Positions 25,751-39,800 of a stretch of 64,000 bases of DNA are shown piece after piece. Below the pieces are notes generated by a model, which made no database searches, had not been told where the DNA came from, and saw only the letters and a program-made list of their open reading frames with translations. The stretch comes from Albula goreensis (taxonomy: Eukaryota; Chordata; Actinopteri; Albuliformes; Albulidae), in contig CM040746.1 in assembly GCA_022829145.1 (NCBI GenBank), positions 26,782,832-26,846,831 of the forward strand, read 5' to 3'. Position numbers and translations under genes: made by a program. The number at the start of each line of letters is the position of its first letter. Position 1 is the stretch's first letter.

Positions 25751-27857
25751 CACATGTGTTGGAATGCTCATTTTAAATAGGCCTACTCGAAATGATCGGA
25801 TCGTTATACGTTTTGCGAGTGGACGTCGTAATGGTTGCCAGCAATTGAAATAATGAGAATCGCAAAACTATTTTGGAAGCTACCGTCTTTTTCAAGCAGT
25901 ACCCAATATCCAGTAAACATAATTTCTAAATGCCCCCACCATCGCACATGACATATTTTCTTTGTCTTTCTTGGTTCTCCAAGCCTGTCATTTATCAAAA
26001 TTTTATAGAGAGCATCCAGCACTGCATGAAGCCTGGGCTTATACCCCCAAAAAAAAAAAAGGTGAGCCCACCTGTTTCGACAGTAAAATGTCAACATCTT
26101 TAAAATATTATTATTATTATTAGTAGTAGTAGTATTATTATTCATGTATCTTTTAAATAGTCGTAGCTATGACAACCTATAATTCATTTTCTAATTGCGT
26201 TACATTTGTCTAAATGAAAAGGCGCAAGTCTCCACACAACACTGACTTGTCGGGAGGGGCAACTGGCGAATTTTTAGTTACGCAGCGCTACCTGGTGGGT
26301 TAAAATGGCAGATGTAATCACTGATTATTTTTAAGACAGTAGCTAAACATGACCACTAGGTAGAAGCAGTACAATAATTTTCGTTGACTGGGATACGTTT
26401 GCTGCAGTGGTCGCCTGAAGTTTGTCTCCACAAATTCACATAAGCTAATTGTGAGATCCATTGTTAAAAAGGAAAATGAGTGATGGTGTATATGCTGACA
26501 TAACATATATCGAGCATGGACAATTTTATAAAGAGGATGAATAAATTAAGAGATCAGAAATTATTTAAATAATGCATTGATTAAGTAAATTTTGCAGGCA
26601 TGTGATTCAAATGAAGCAGATGGTTTGATTATAGTCCAAATTTATGTTTTAGTCATGAGGAAAATGTCGCTGGCCAGAAGCTTGTAAGATATGTAACACA
26701 CTCGAACGCATCGGTTTGGTAATGCCATGTCTAAACCTCGTTTCTATCACTTATTATCGATCACTAATAGACAATCTATTGCAAATATATATTTAACGGT
26801 TTGGGGCATCGTGCCAATGAATCATTCAGACTTCATTTTTCATTAAACATAATAGCATGATGTAATTACGAATTGAGGCAATTACAAATTATGGCACCAT
26901 CGTTTTGGTTTTTGTCAGAACGTGCTATATATTTCCCAGTAATATTGCGCTAGGTCAGCGCATTTCAGTTCAAACCAATAGACTGGCACACTTGTCAGGT
27001 TGATGTCTTGCTTCACTAATTGTGAAAATGTAGACTTTTCTGCATCCTCTCCAGAACTGAGGGAGTATAATTACTGTATAATTCCGAAATAATCGTGCAC
27101 CGAGAATTGTAATGGCGCGAATCAATTGATGTGAGCTGTCAAAGATGATAACAATGAACCAGTGGGGGTGCAATACTCAAGGATACTTACTGCAGTATTA
27201 TTCCCTATACCTGCGTTTTCCAGTGTTGCGTTACGTTTTTGTGCACTTTTCACATGACAGGTTCATATTATTTTTTAGTAACCTATATGCCTGCCCCAAT
27301 AATGAGTGAGTTTCTTGGATTAGTGTGCTAAGCGTTTTTTTCGAAAACTTTCCTAGCCAATAACGACAGAGGGTTGGAATTACTGCCCCTCCCCTGGACA
27401 CTTTCTTTCTCCAAAATGTGTAACGTTGTCGCCTGCTTTGTTACTCGGTTCGACACATCATACGGCTACCAGCGAGCGTGGAGTAGAGGAGCCTACTCCA
27501 AGGGAGAAAATTAAAGCTTACCGCTATGCTTGAATACTATGCAGGTATCTAATGAGATTGGAAAAACTCAAAATAATAAAAATTACATGGATTTTTAGTT
27601 CTGATAAAACAAATCGATTTATTTGTATGCCGCATATCTTAGAAAGTTAGCTTGCTAGGTGTAGCTCGTGGTTCTAAAATTCCATGGCTATGGCTTTTGC
27701 GCCTATGAGACATAACTGTATCCCATATTTATGAAGCTAGCTACACATTCGACATGGTCATTGCAGTGGCAGCATTTTGCTGCATTGACTAATGCTGTAG
27801 AATATCGTTTCTTCAGTTCATCTGGGTAGTTTGTACCGAAACCTACATTGCTCAATA
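25751..27857. other. Intergenic region between the divergent LC3-like gene and dact4
   Basis: No coding exon is recognised. It holds a short (ATT)n/(AGT)n patch at about 26103-26141 and a C-rich patch near 27385-27400. A CCAAT box (GCCAATAACG, 27357-27366) about 0.5 kb before the dact4 ATG probably belongs to that gene's promoter and 5' UTR. Confidence 0.5.
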
Positions 27858-30800
27858 ATGGCTGGTCGCCGTAGCTGTATGAACTCGCTTTGGTCCGGAA
27901 GCGAACGGGTTCGTATTGGAGAGCGTCTGAAAGCAAGCCTGGCCGGAATAATGGAACTGGACCTCCTGAGGTTCCGACACTGGGAAATGGTTGAAGAGGT
28001 TCTGGGACGAAGAGAGACCACCGAGACACCCATCAGTCAACAGCGGGGAAACAACGAGTGGACTGCCGCTGATGGCAGTACAAGGTCCCGTAGGCAACAG
28101 GTCAGTGGGAGGATGATTTGGGTATGTTACTGTACTGTAGGTATACATTGTGCAAATACCAATGTGAAAGTAATGACGTTTTTTAGGTTTTCTGGGGCTA
28201 TCTGATATACCGTGTGCAGTAAGAATGCTACAGTTGTTACCTCTGAGTACATACTGATGTCTGTTATAGACTGATTGATGTACATCCTATATCAATACAC
28301 AGCATATACATATTTTACTGCCGTTGATATCCGTGGTTCCACGTACACACAAAAGCATGTGCGCATGGACAAGGTCAGGCAATGATATTGTACTAACCCA
28401 CACAGTTCTTGAGAGACTGTTCCGTGTTATCAGACTGAACATTATCTGGACACGTTGTACTAACAAACGTTATTCTGAATCCGGCAGGTTTTTGGAGCGT
28501 CTGTGGTACATTCAAACATAATCATTTCTCTTCACTGTAGATTGAGTTAAATTGATGGGGATGTAAATTAAATGAAGACCGATATTTAGTGCCAATGAAT
28601 GGTAACTTCTTAGAACCAGCACCGTAGATTCAGGATATTGAACACTAACAATGGTATGATATGTCAGTATTATGTACAGTTGGCCTTTGTAATCGTGGTC
28701 ACCAGCTCTGCATGTTGAATTGTAATCACTCTTGACTATGTAACCATTCCGTTTTGAATGGCATGCATTTAATCAGAAGTCACTGCTCAGATTTTCCTAA
28801 TGCCCAGAATGTAAAATATAGCATGTTTTTTTGGTAGGACTGTTGTAACTTGCAGTGGAAAATAATGAGAGCGATGAGTAGCCTACTTCACAATGGTGTG
28901 TTGTGGAGGAGCTGCTTTTTGTGATTTTATCACTGAAGTTTTACAGCAGGATGTGGAAATCTTTTTCTAGAGATTTGCTGCAGTTTCCTTGGTGTCCCCA
29001 CATCCTTGAGAAAAAATAAACTGAATGGAGTCATTGTTTGTTGTTGGTCAGGTCTAATGATGAGTGATCAAGGGATCAAAGGCTTGAACAAAACAATGAC
29101 TTGTCTACTCTGGACCAGTGGATCAGGGCCACATTGAACACAAGCCTTGTATTTCCTATATCCCTTGGATCCTTACTATTCACTGATCGTTGTCATGTAT
29201 GTCATGTGACCTATTCACCTGCTGGCCAGTAAGCTTTGAAGCTCTGATCTTGACATAGTATTTTGGGATGTAACCTGGTACACTCTGTCCATGAGGGCTA
29301 GATGTTCTAGCCTGCCAACCCCCATGCCCCTGTGGGTGTGTATTCCACCTTAATATTTTAACATTTTAATTAGGTCAAAGTGTCTTTCCTTTTTACCACA
29401 CTTGAAGTGGAAGTGATGAAGAGAGATTTCTGTTAACCACAGTCCTTGCATGTACTACACACTCAAAGATGTGTTTTAAAGCAAATCTTCTTCCTAAATG
29501 AACAGTAAATCCACTAATGACTAGTATCATCCACTAATGATTAGTACCAATGTCCAAAAATCATAGGATTCTATTACAACTCCGGTAGAATGATAAAATG
29601 TGCGTTGCAGAATTACCTCCCTGTCACTTCTAAGTCAAGCCAAAGTCCAGACCTGCACTTAAATGCATTTCTATGTAAGTGTCCCACTCTTTCACTCTCT
29701 CACTTAAAGTCTGGATTCGGCCCTTAATAGTTCAGCCAGTCTTCCATTCAGTCAGACAGTGTGACAAATACATGCCAGTCCCCACCACGTATGAGCCCAT
29801 CTTCATAAAGCAATGGTAGTACTTCTGCATTGTTTAAAGTCATACATAGGAGTTAGATCATATGAACATTCTTATTACGTAAATATACACCTGGAATATG
29901 TGGCAGTAATTCTAGAATGGTCACTTTTCTACATTATTGACAAATAAAATATCTTGGATTCAGATGGGTTCAAAGTAGAGTAGGAGAGTATGTTAGACAG
30001 AAAGTTGATTCTCTGAGTTGAGTAGGAGAGTATGTTAGATGGGAAGTTGATTCTCTGAGTTGAGTAGGAGAGTATGTTAGATGGGAAGTTGATTCTCTGA
30101 GTTGAGTAGGAGAGTATGTTAGATGGGAAGTTGATTCTCTGAGTTGAGTAGGAGAGTATGTTAGATGGGAAGTTGATTCTCTGAGTTGAGTAGGAGAGTA
30201 TGTTAGATGGGAAGTTGATTCTCTGAGTTGACAACCAAATAATATAAATCAGATTCTGTGTGTTTTGTGAGGCATATGGCAGAGCACAGCAATCTCCATG
30301 CTGTTAGATATTATGTAACTACTGAACCACCTTTCCGCCAACACTGTCCCGAATTGCATGATCTCCTGTTATACAACGAACAGAGCGGCAGTCTCCTTAT
30401 GTTAATGATGTCACCTCAACTGCTGCCCACTCAAGTGCTCACAATTAGCCAATGGGAATTTTCTTGATTATTTAATCTACCACAAGGCATACAAAGGTGT
30501 TGAATTTCATGTTGCGTTCTAGAACATGATCTGTCGTGTATTGGGGAGATTATTCCATGTGGAATTATTGTTTATATTAATCACTGGACAATTTAACCAT
30601 CATTGATTTGGTGTTGTGCAAATACTGTCAGTGAGGAATCAGTAATTTCTAATTCAGCAAGTCAAATCTCATATGGTTGAAATGCTGGTAATTAGCTTTG
30701 TTTTCAATGACTCTACAGTAATGCACATGATGAACTTGATTGGGAAATGATTGAATCAGAAAATGTGTTACATCCTTTGGCTTTAATTGTGGGTATTGAG

Positions 30801-33800
30801 TACTTTAATCCAATTATCTGAACAGTCAGTTGAGTTCATATAATGGAATTTGCAATATAGTACATTTTGAAATAAATACCTCATGTTATCTCATGGGAGC
30901 AATGATCCCTTTAAGTATATATTAAATTGTTAGTTTAATCAAAAATGAAGTTGCTTGTCAATAAACGTAGCAATTTAGCTGTATGAAACACAATACAATC
31001 TAAAAATCTTCTTTTAGAATTTGTTTTGTCGCCATGTGTTCTGAGTGGAGCAGCTTGCTTTTGAAGTCAGAATGAGTCATTTGTTTTCCAGTCTTATTTG
31101 GTAAATGGTAAACCCACTGCTCCTCCACCTACATATATTAGTGAGTGTTTGTGTGTGTGTGTGTGCGCGTGCGTGTGTGTGTTTGTGTGTGTGTTTGTGT
31201 CTGTCTCTGTCTCTGGATGACTGTCAGTCATTATTTGAATGTAAAACATGACAGAGAAAAAAGGTTTAGGGATAATCACCACATGAAATTACTCGTATGC
31301 CAGGAATATTAGCATCCGCATCACTCCTGCTCCCTATCCATATCTCCATATGTCCATCCATCTCCCCTCTCTCTCTGCTGTTCCTTAGATTTTCCTTTAT
31401 CTGTCTTCCCTCAGCTGTCACATTTATTTTGTCTCTTCTCTGGTGCATTGTGACTCTGAGTCACTCTCATGAAATTCCTGGTTCTGTATGCTGGCAATTA
31501 ACTGTTTGATGTTCAGGTGCTGTGGGTCCTCTTTGTGTTACAGCAAGGGAGGTGTGCAAGATAATGATAGTCATTAAAATATCACCTTTCATCAAAGGAT
31601 TTCTAAGACCCTTTGCATCACACAGATTTACCTGTGGTGCTGAGCAACACCTGGGTGGCAGGGCTGGCATAGGTTTATGGCAGCTGCTACCTCAAGCAGT
31701 CAGTGTTTATATCATCCTTTTCCCTCTGATCTGCTTGAAACTCTGAATCATACAATTTCAGCAAAAAAATTGTAGTTTGCTAACTTCATACTAGTAAAGG
31801 ATGACTGTAATGTAATGTAATCTAATATTTTGTTGTTTTATAGCCACCATTCCAATTGATGAATTGATGATGATTCAGAAAAAAAAGGAACATGGAGAAT
31901 TGCATCCAATAATTATTATCTTAAACATCTATATGTCAAATATATTATGAAATATATCTGTCCATAAAGTTCATAGTGCAATCTACAAATGTTATATTTA
32001 AACTGTAAAGCATAAGGACAAACAATTATATCCAACTTTTCTCATATCAAGTGGCCATCTTATCTAACATTTGAATTATGAAAAACAAAAAAAAGCTAAA
32101 TGGCACTGTTTCACTGGGCTGTCCAAAGAAGGCTTAGCATTTCTGATCCAGAGTTCCTGATGTATCTTGTTTCATCTCTCTGCAGTAGCTTCAGTACCAA
32201 AATTAATACAGGTGATCATTTGCATGAACAACTCCATGTAATTAAATTATGTAATTAACAGCTTGAATGGAACATAAATACTTCTGGTTCTTCAGGAACA
32301 GAGGTGCATGCCCAGTAACATTTAAGCAGCACTCTAAAACAGGAGGCAAACACTGGGGAGAGATGCTGGTAATTAATTAGCCCACCTGCTTTGGAAGATG
32401 CTGTTGTTAGCTACATTCTGTTATGTGGTTACATTACTGTATATAGCTTTGATCTGCTCTGTTTAATAGTTGTTATTATGTATCCATTCTACTTATGAAT
32501 GTATTATATTTATTTATGCTGATGGATTTGTATGGTGCTTATTTGCAAATGGTTATGGCATTAGTGTCAGTACCTAAACCTAACCCAAAACATTGAGTCA
32601 CTTATCACATGCAAGCTACAGCAAGAGCACTGAGATCTGGCCACACCAAAGGCATTTAATTATGTGTAATTGGCAGTTGGATATCCTGTATTTGTTATTA
32701 ATATAATCTAATGTTTTTGTAAACGTGATAATAATTATGATTTAGATGATTATTATGCATTTTCCAGTCCATTCTTTTCCATGAATGGTCTTTAACTCAC
32801 ATACATACTTACCTACATACATTAATACAAGAACAGGTAAATGATGGTTATAATGAAATACAGTCTTATGCATATCTTCGTTAGTTAGGGCAATCAAACT
32901 TGGCTTTTGAGGAGAGATGACTACTGGGTCCCCTTTCAGTTCTCCATACAGGAGACCCCTGTGGTTGAGATTCATTCTTGAGAGCTTAACTGCATTTATG
33001 GGCTTCCAAATATAGCACTTATTTATTCTAAAAACCCTTACACTTGAACGAGAATGACTCAACAGCAGCCATTTCAGCTGAGACCACCTGGAGAATACTT
33101 GGTTCATTATATAATCTAAGTATCAAATTGACAGAGACAAGAATTATTTTCAGGAGACAGTATTATACAAACCACTACTGTGTCACAAATAGTTGCTGAT
33201 GATAGAAATATAATAAAAGTAGGTAACAAAACATGTAGCAAAGATTCCTTGCATGTGGTGATTATTTCAGCTGTTGTAACAGAGAGATAGTTTTAATTAA
33301 CAATTAAACAGTTTTCAATAAAATATGGTGTTGTCTATGGTGTCTTTGGCCATTTTGAATGTATCAGGTAAATGACAGCATTCATAATGATCCCTGTAAT
33401 TTTACTTGGACAGTTATTAACAGTTTCTCACTGTGTGCTTTTTGCCAAGCTGTAGCTATAACATAATTTTTGTCTATGTGCATTGTAAAACAAAAATCCA
33501 AATACAAATGCACAACAGTGTAAAGTCATGGGTATGGTGTATATAGGAACAACTAAGTATAAATGGCTTGCCTGCTGAGCTAAACAGGTAATTCCTTTTA
33601 TTGTTATAAATATTGTGTATGTTGTAGTGTAATCAGTAATGTGTGTATAGGCACGCAAATGTGGTGGTGTTTGAGGGTACCAGTGTTTGTGCGTGGGTGT
33701 TTGCATTGGTGTTTTTGTATGCAGGCTTTGGCTTTTTGCGAGTGTCAGTGGATATTTGTGTGTGTGTGTGTGCGCGCGTGTGTGTGCGTGCATGTGCCTG

Positions 33801-36800
33801 GTATGTAGGTGATTATGGTTCTCTGTTGTTGCATACATTTGCATTAATGGGTTTGTGTGTGTGTGTGAGTAGGGGAGAGGGGTATTTTTTGGTGTATGTA
33901 TCAGAGCTGGTTTAAGTGTGTGCATTTGAATATTCAGTTGAGTCCTTCTCTCCTGAAGATTCAGTGTGTGGGCGATGTAAGAGAGCAGAAGAGAGAGGTT
34001 GCTATGAAGAGGAGGCGGTAGTTATTTTCTGGAGTAGGGGGTCTTTGACTTGTGTTCTCCCTGTGGTGGCTCTAACTAGGCAGCCCCCTCCCCCGCGCTC
34101 TCTCTCTCTATTTCTCTATGGCCATCCCCCACTCACCACATCTTCCATCTGTCAGAGCAAGAGAGGGAAAAAGAAGGAGTGCAAACAGGTGGAGCAAAGA
34201 TAAGCCTGGGCTCCCTTTCTTTTCCCCGCTCTTTCTCCCTGCCCTTTGTTGTTCCATTTTTTTCCTTTTCTGTTTTAAAGCCCCTTACCCTTTCATTAAA
34301 GTGGCATGAGTCACCTGTATTGTATCTCAGCACTTGCTGTAATTTAGAACTGATTCAGCCTGAAAAGAATTTTGCTTGCTTCCTGGTGATTGACTGTTTT
34401 TGGGGAATTTGGGGATTTATGTTGAGGTTGTAAAATTATGGGATAGTAAGATCATTTAGGGGTGCTTGTTCTTATTATTGATTCATAATGTTACTTACAC
34501 GCTGTTGTATTTTAGTCAGGATCACTGAATAAAAACTATACAGACAAAAAATAATACATGTTGTAAAATGTTTATAAAATGTAGTCCATTTGTGATCTGC
34601 TTTCAGGTTCTGCCTGCATCTGAGTCGGGGCTGCCTTGCTTTAACAGTTTTGGCGATGGTATTGAGTCACGTTGGTCCACTTTGTCCTGGGACATTCCAT
34701 CTGACCCACTGTCCCCCCCCACCCCAGACCTTTCCATTGACGCTCAGCTGGACTGTGATTCACGGCCCAGTTCAGGTACTGGTTCCAGGGCTGGGGTTGG
34801 GATTGTGGTTTTGCTGTGTGGCACTGCCTCTGCAGTTGTGATGTGTCTCACATGCTCAGATACTGGGAGCCTGGCGACAGTCTCCCACACATTGCCATGG
34901 CATGCATTCCAGCTGACGCATGAATCTCTGTGAGAAGAGCTGCACTGCGAAACACTCTGTAAACATTAACTCTTCCCTCTCTCCTGTTCCTTTACTTTTT
35001 CACTTCTCTCTTTGTCCTCCCCCTTCTTTGCCCCTGATGGCTTTTGTTTTCCTTTCTCCTGCATTCCCTTTTTCTGCACCTCCCTCCCTCCCTTTTCATT
35101 TAATAGGTTTCTATTCTGTCAGTGGGAGCTCCTTGTCTGACTCCTGCTGCTCGGTGTGCAGTGAAGGGACTCAGGGGGCACTTGGGGGAGCTGGGGGGGT
35201 CAGGAGCAGCTGGGGGCCCTTGGACTGCCGGCCTCGCTCTTCTGATCACAGCACCTCCCAGTGGCGGGAATCCAGACAGCAGCCAAGCCAGAGTGTTGCA
35301 GAAGACAGGGGAGAAAGGAGACCTGTCTCTACTGGTGAGAATGGAGTCTTACATATATGATATTTTGTGCATAGGTAATAGATAAATGTAGCCAGAACAT
35401 AATCACAATCTATTTCTGGTTTTTTACTTTAGTACACATGCAATTGTATAGATATCTATTAAAATAGGAAATGTACAATTTGTAAAAAACATAAGTGTTT
35501 TTATCCTGTTTAACTACAGATTTGTATATTTAGACATAATTGCAGTAAACAGCACTGCATGTTCAACCCGAGGATATTATTAACTACTTAGTTGTGCACA
35601 CACATGCCCCTTTTTAAGGTACAGAAACAGTATAATGGGCAAATATATCTGGGTATCATAATCTGGGAGCTTTTGCTGGATCCAAATAAAAACAAATTAT
35701 ATATTGTATTATCCTCCTTGGTTTTTTAGCATGTGCTATTCCCTCATCCCTCTGGGATCAATAAATGACATAATATGGGCACTTAATCACAATATGATAC
35801 TCTAATACATATGTATATATTATGTAGATTGATACATTGCAACAATTTAAGTGTGTTAAGATCAGCAACCTGCCAATTTCAGCTGAAGTTAAATCATGAA
35901 ACCATTCTCTTTTCTTTATATCTCATTTACTCTTGAAAAGTTCTATTTCACATGTTTATCCCAGGAACAATCAACCAATATTTATTTTTTGTGGTGTCAT
36001 TTTATAGTTTTCACTTTTGCGCACAATGCTTTAAATAGACTTATTCCTGAAGGAATTGAAAAATATTCCTGGAGGCCTTAAAAGATAATCAACCTGAACT
36101 ATTGAACAATGCTGGAATGCAGTAATGAATAGCTTGGTGAACATATTGGAGAAAATGGGTCATGGGGAGCCAAGACAATTCTGAGTCCTGTGATTGCCAG
36201 CTCTGTTTTTATGAAGGCTAAGAATAAGCATTCAGTTGAAGGATCGGATGGTATTCCTCAATATGGCACAAAGTTCTTGAGACTCTTAAGGCCTAAGAAA
36301 CTGCAGGAACATTCTTAGTGGCAAGAGGATGGATCTCATCTTTCTAAAATCCAAGCTGGTGGAACATGATGGGCCTGGATTGTGTGAGAGATCAGAAGAG
36401 CTAATTGCAAGCTATCTTTGATCTGCTAATTATGCTAATCATAAATTCTCATCAGTTCAGGCATTATGTAATATGTAAATGAAATTCATCAGGTCTTAAT
36501 CTGTGATGACTCAGTTTTAAGAACACATTTAGTGAATCGGGTCAGGAAAGATCAAGCTCTGACTCACTTTTATGAATGCTTCAGTGATTGTGGTCCCATG
36601 AAAGCAGACGCGGATACATTATTAAACAGCTTGATAATTTATAGGGGACAAGTGCTGAATTAAAGGCTAAAAAGTATCTTTTGAGTCTTGATTTACTAAC
36701 TAAAACAGTTTCCCATACAATCTGGGAGGGTAGTTCAATGCCTAATAGTAGTTCAGTTCAATAAACTGACTGGTGGCTGCCAGGAGACTATAGCTTCTGA

Positions 36801-39800
36801 AAAACACTGTTGATGGTAGGATACATTGTGCTAAATCAAGTGACTAGCTTTCAGTTTTGTTTATTTTTTTTGATGCCATTGTTGCATTGTACTGTTGAGC
36901 AAATGCTCTAAATGAATAGTGCATGTTTGGGTGGGTAGAGTGGTTCATTACAATAACACCATCGTGTAGACCTATGTAAGGTTCTGAACCAGGTACTGGG
37001 CCTGCACAAATCTCAGAGGAAAAAAGGATATGACAGGGTGGTGGCACATATGCTGAATGAAATATAATATGACAGGTGTGCTGTTTGGCCAGTGAACAGC
37101 CACACCCTTGTTACACTTAAAACTCATAAAAGTTGTAACCAGCCCAGCTGAAATTGTACTTGTGGTAAATACACTGGTAGAAAACTCAAAAGTGTGGAAA
37201 TGAATGCTACCTTATGCCTTCATACCTACAACTCACAGTAAGACGATCACCATGTCCTTGCCTTGGGTGATGGAGGTGTTCACATATGGGTGCATACACA
37301 TTTCTTCACTTTGAACTTTTCTTTCCTTTTACAGGTGAACTTGAAATCAGCGGCCTGTTGTTCTTAACTGACCTATGCCCTGGCCTGAGTCTAAGTCAGG
37401 GATCATCTTACCCCATTCCTGATGCATCCAACCAGTCTCGACTTCAACTGGACCCGAAATTTTGCTCAGATTTGGTTTCCCGCAAGACTAAAGAGGTCTA
37501 CCCCTACCCAAGTCCACTTCATGCTGTGGCCCTTCAAAGTCCTCTCTTCACTTCATCTCAAGACCAGGTACAAGCTCACCCAAACCCACCATCCAGTTCT
37601 GAGACAATCCAATCTGATGATCCCAAGACAGAGGCCCATGTGCAGACTCGACCACAGGCCCCACCCAGTCTTTCTCAGCTAGATCAGTACATTTCAAAAC
37701 TGGTTCTCCAGTACCATTCCAGGTCCACCACAGACTTAAGTTCCAGGCCTGGCTCTCGGAAGTGGAACTCAGGACCTGCTCGTGGGTCAAGCCAGTCACT
37801 GACTTCTTTTGACAGTCATAGTACATCCTCCACCCTGACAGCAGGCACTGTGACCCAGCGCAAATCATTCACTGGGAATTCTGGGAACCTCAGTGCCAGT
37901 GGTATTGGAAAGGGGAGTAGTAGCTGCAGAAACTCTATAAATTTGGGAAACTTGTCATCCTTGAATGGTGAAAATGTAAATTTAAGTTTTCACTTAAATT
38001 TAAATTTGAATTTAAATCCAAATTTGAATTCAAGTCTAAGTTTAGACTCAAAAAATGTGAAGGAAGTGATTGCATCATGCAATTACTTGGGCAATGATAT
38101 CCTTGTTAAAACTCCTCCCCCCGCCTCCTCCACATCATCAGCTTGGAGAGGCAGAAAACGGATCTCCACCTGTCCGCAGACAGTAAATCATCGTGGTTCC
38201 CTGGAGCTCAAAGGGACAGGATTCAGTCCACAGGGCTTCTCTCGCTCCATGGACTGGAGTGGCATAACGCAAGAGGAGGCAGATGACAATCCAGCCAAGG
38301 TCTGTGATGGCTCTCCCAAAATCAGTGAGAATTCAGCCAAAATCAGTGAGATAGCTAGAGTTTCAGGGCTCCCTCGGTCAGTAGTGGTGGGGTTGCTGGA
38401 GGAAGGGGTGGAGCTGGATGAAGACTGCTTCAGAACAGAGGCAGAGAGGGGTGAGAGGGCCGAGGCTTTTTCAGATGGGACACCAGCTACCAGCCAATCT
38501 CCATACTCTCATTCCCAGCTACCGGAGTCTGATCAATCTGCCTCCCATGCAGATGTCTCACACCAGGGCCACTCAGCCCCTTACTCACAGTCAGACCTGG
38601 ACTCCCACCCACCCTCACGCTGCCCTCCAGCTCTCTCAGACAGCCACTCCACAACTAAGGCTCAGTCCTCTGGCCCAGCCACATCCAGACAGCCCACACC
38701 CACGGCTCACTTTGATTGCCACCCCTCTGTGCTGGCTCATCCTCTTCCCCACGCCCGATCTCACCTTCAAACACCCTCTCCACCTGGCTCCCCCTCTGAT
38801 TCCCACCTTTCTGAGCGCTCGACTCATCCTGCCACCCACTCCCCAACGTTGTCACTGACACGCTCCCCGTACATGCCAGCACCACTGTCAGTTTTCCACC
38901 GTGACTCTCCTTCCCAGTCTTCCCTGCCTCGCTTTCGTGTACACAGATCCCCTCTGGAGGGTGATTGGAGGCCAAGGGGAGGGTCACTGAGGCAGGAGCC
39001 AGGGGTTGGCTGGGAGTCAGGTGGAAGGGGATGGAGGAGGGCAGAGGGTGAGCGACTGTACCAAGGCAAGCATGCCTCAAGGGAGCTGGTGAGGGCCTCA
39101 ACAGTGAGCAGCTTTGCTGGGAGAGAGAGCTGTAATAGGTGGGAGGAGGACATAGAGGGTGATCTTGGCAATGCTGCAAAAAGAGGAACAAGTTTTCGGA
39201 AAAGGCTGGAGGGGCTGTTTGGGGGTAAAGAGAGAGAAAAAGGAGGAGGCAGCAAAAAAGATGGTGGAAGGCATATCGTTCCATCAGAAATTTCCTCCAA
39301 TAATGTGAAAAAGGGAAGGACAGAGGAGGACAGTGAAAAGGAGAACCCCTCAAAAAACAAGGGAAAAAGTTGGGGGAGCCGTAGTTCCAGTCTCCGCCCA
39401 GCAGGCGGAGTGCTATTTCGTAGTGAGTCTCAGGGAGTGTTGGACCGTCGATCCCACAAACAAACAGCTAAGGAACGACGACAGCAGTGGGTTTCCTCCC
39501 TGGAGATTGCCCGAGCAGGGTTTGATCATGGTTCACAAGGCCTTAGTCTGGAACGAGCAAGAGCTTTTGGTGGGGTAGGTGAGGATGAACGCCTGTCTTC
39601 CACCGCAAGCCTGTTTCACCTTTCCCGTTCTCAGAGTCCAGAGGGTAGTTGCCTTTCCCTTTCTCCTCTCTCTTCCCCATCCCTGTCTCCCCCTCCTGCC
39701 CCAGCACGTATCACACGCTCTCGCTCATTTCGAGATCTTGGGAGAAGAGTCTTTGGCTCTGTTAAACCGTTCAGTTTTAAAACCCAGAGTCTGAGAAAAT

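Larger units (their letters stand above)
28101..34606 (+). other. dact4: dact4 intron 1 (6.5 kb)
   Basis: No further exon is recognised. It contains the 42-bp minisatellite (29978-30229), two GT-rich tracts (31145-31216 and 33757-33796) and C/T-rich sequence near 34080-34260. Open frames on both strands inside the GT tracts are repeat translations. Confidence 0.7.

Noticed and set aside
29929-30234. Minus-strand 101-codon frame with a 14-residue repeat
   Set aside because: It is the 42-bp minisatellite read in frame; openness follows from the period being a multiple of three.
33428-33925. Minus-strand frame of 165 codons rich in His/Thr
   Set aside because: It lies over GT/CA-rich tracts inside dact4 intron 1, with low-complexity composition and no family features.
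38655-39360. Two long minus-strand frames (232 and 178 codons) opposite dact4 exon 4
   Set aside because: Shadows of the Ser/Pro-rich plus-strand coding sequence, which carries the DACT family blocks and clean splice phases.
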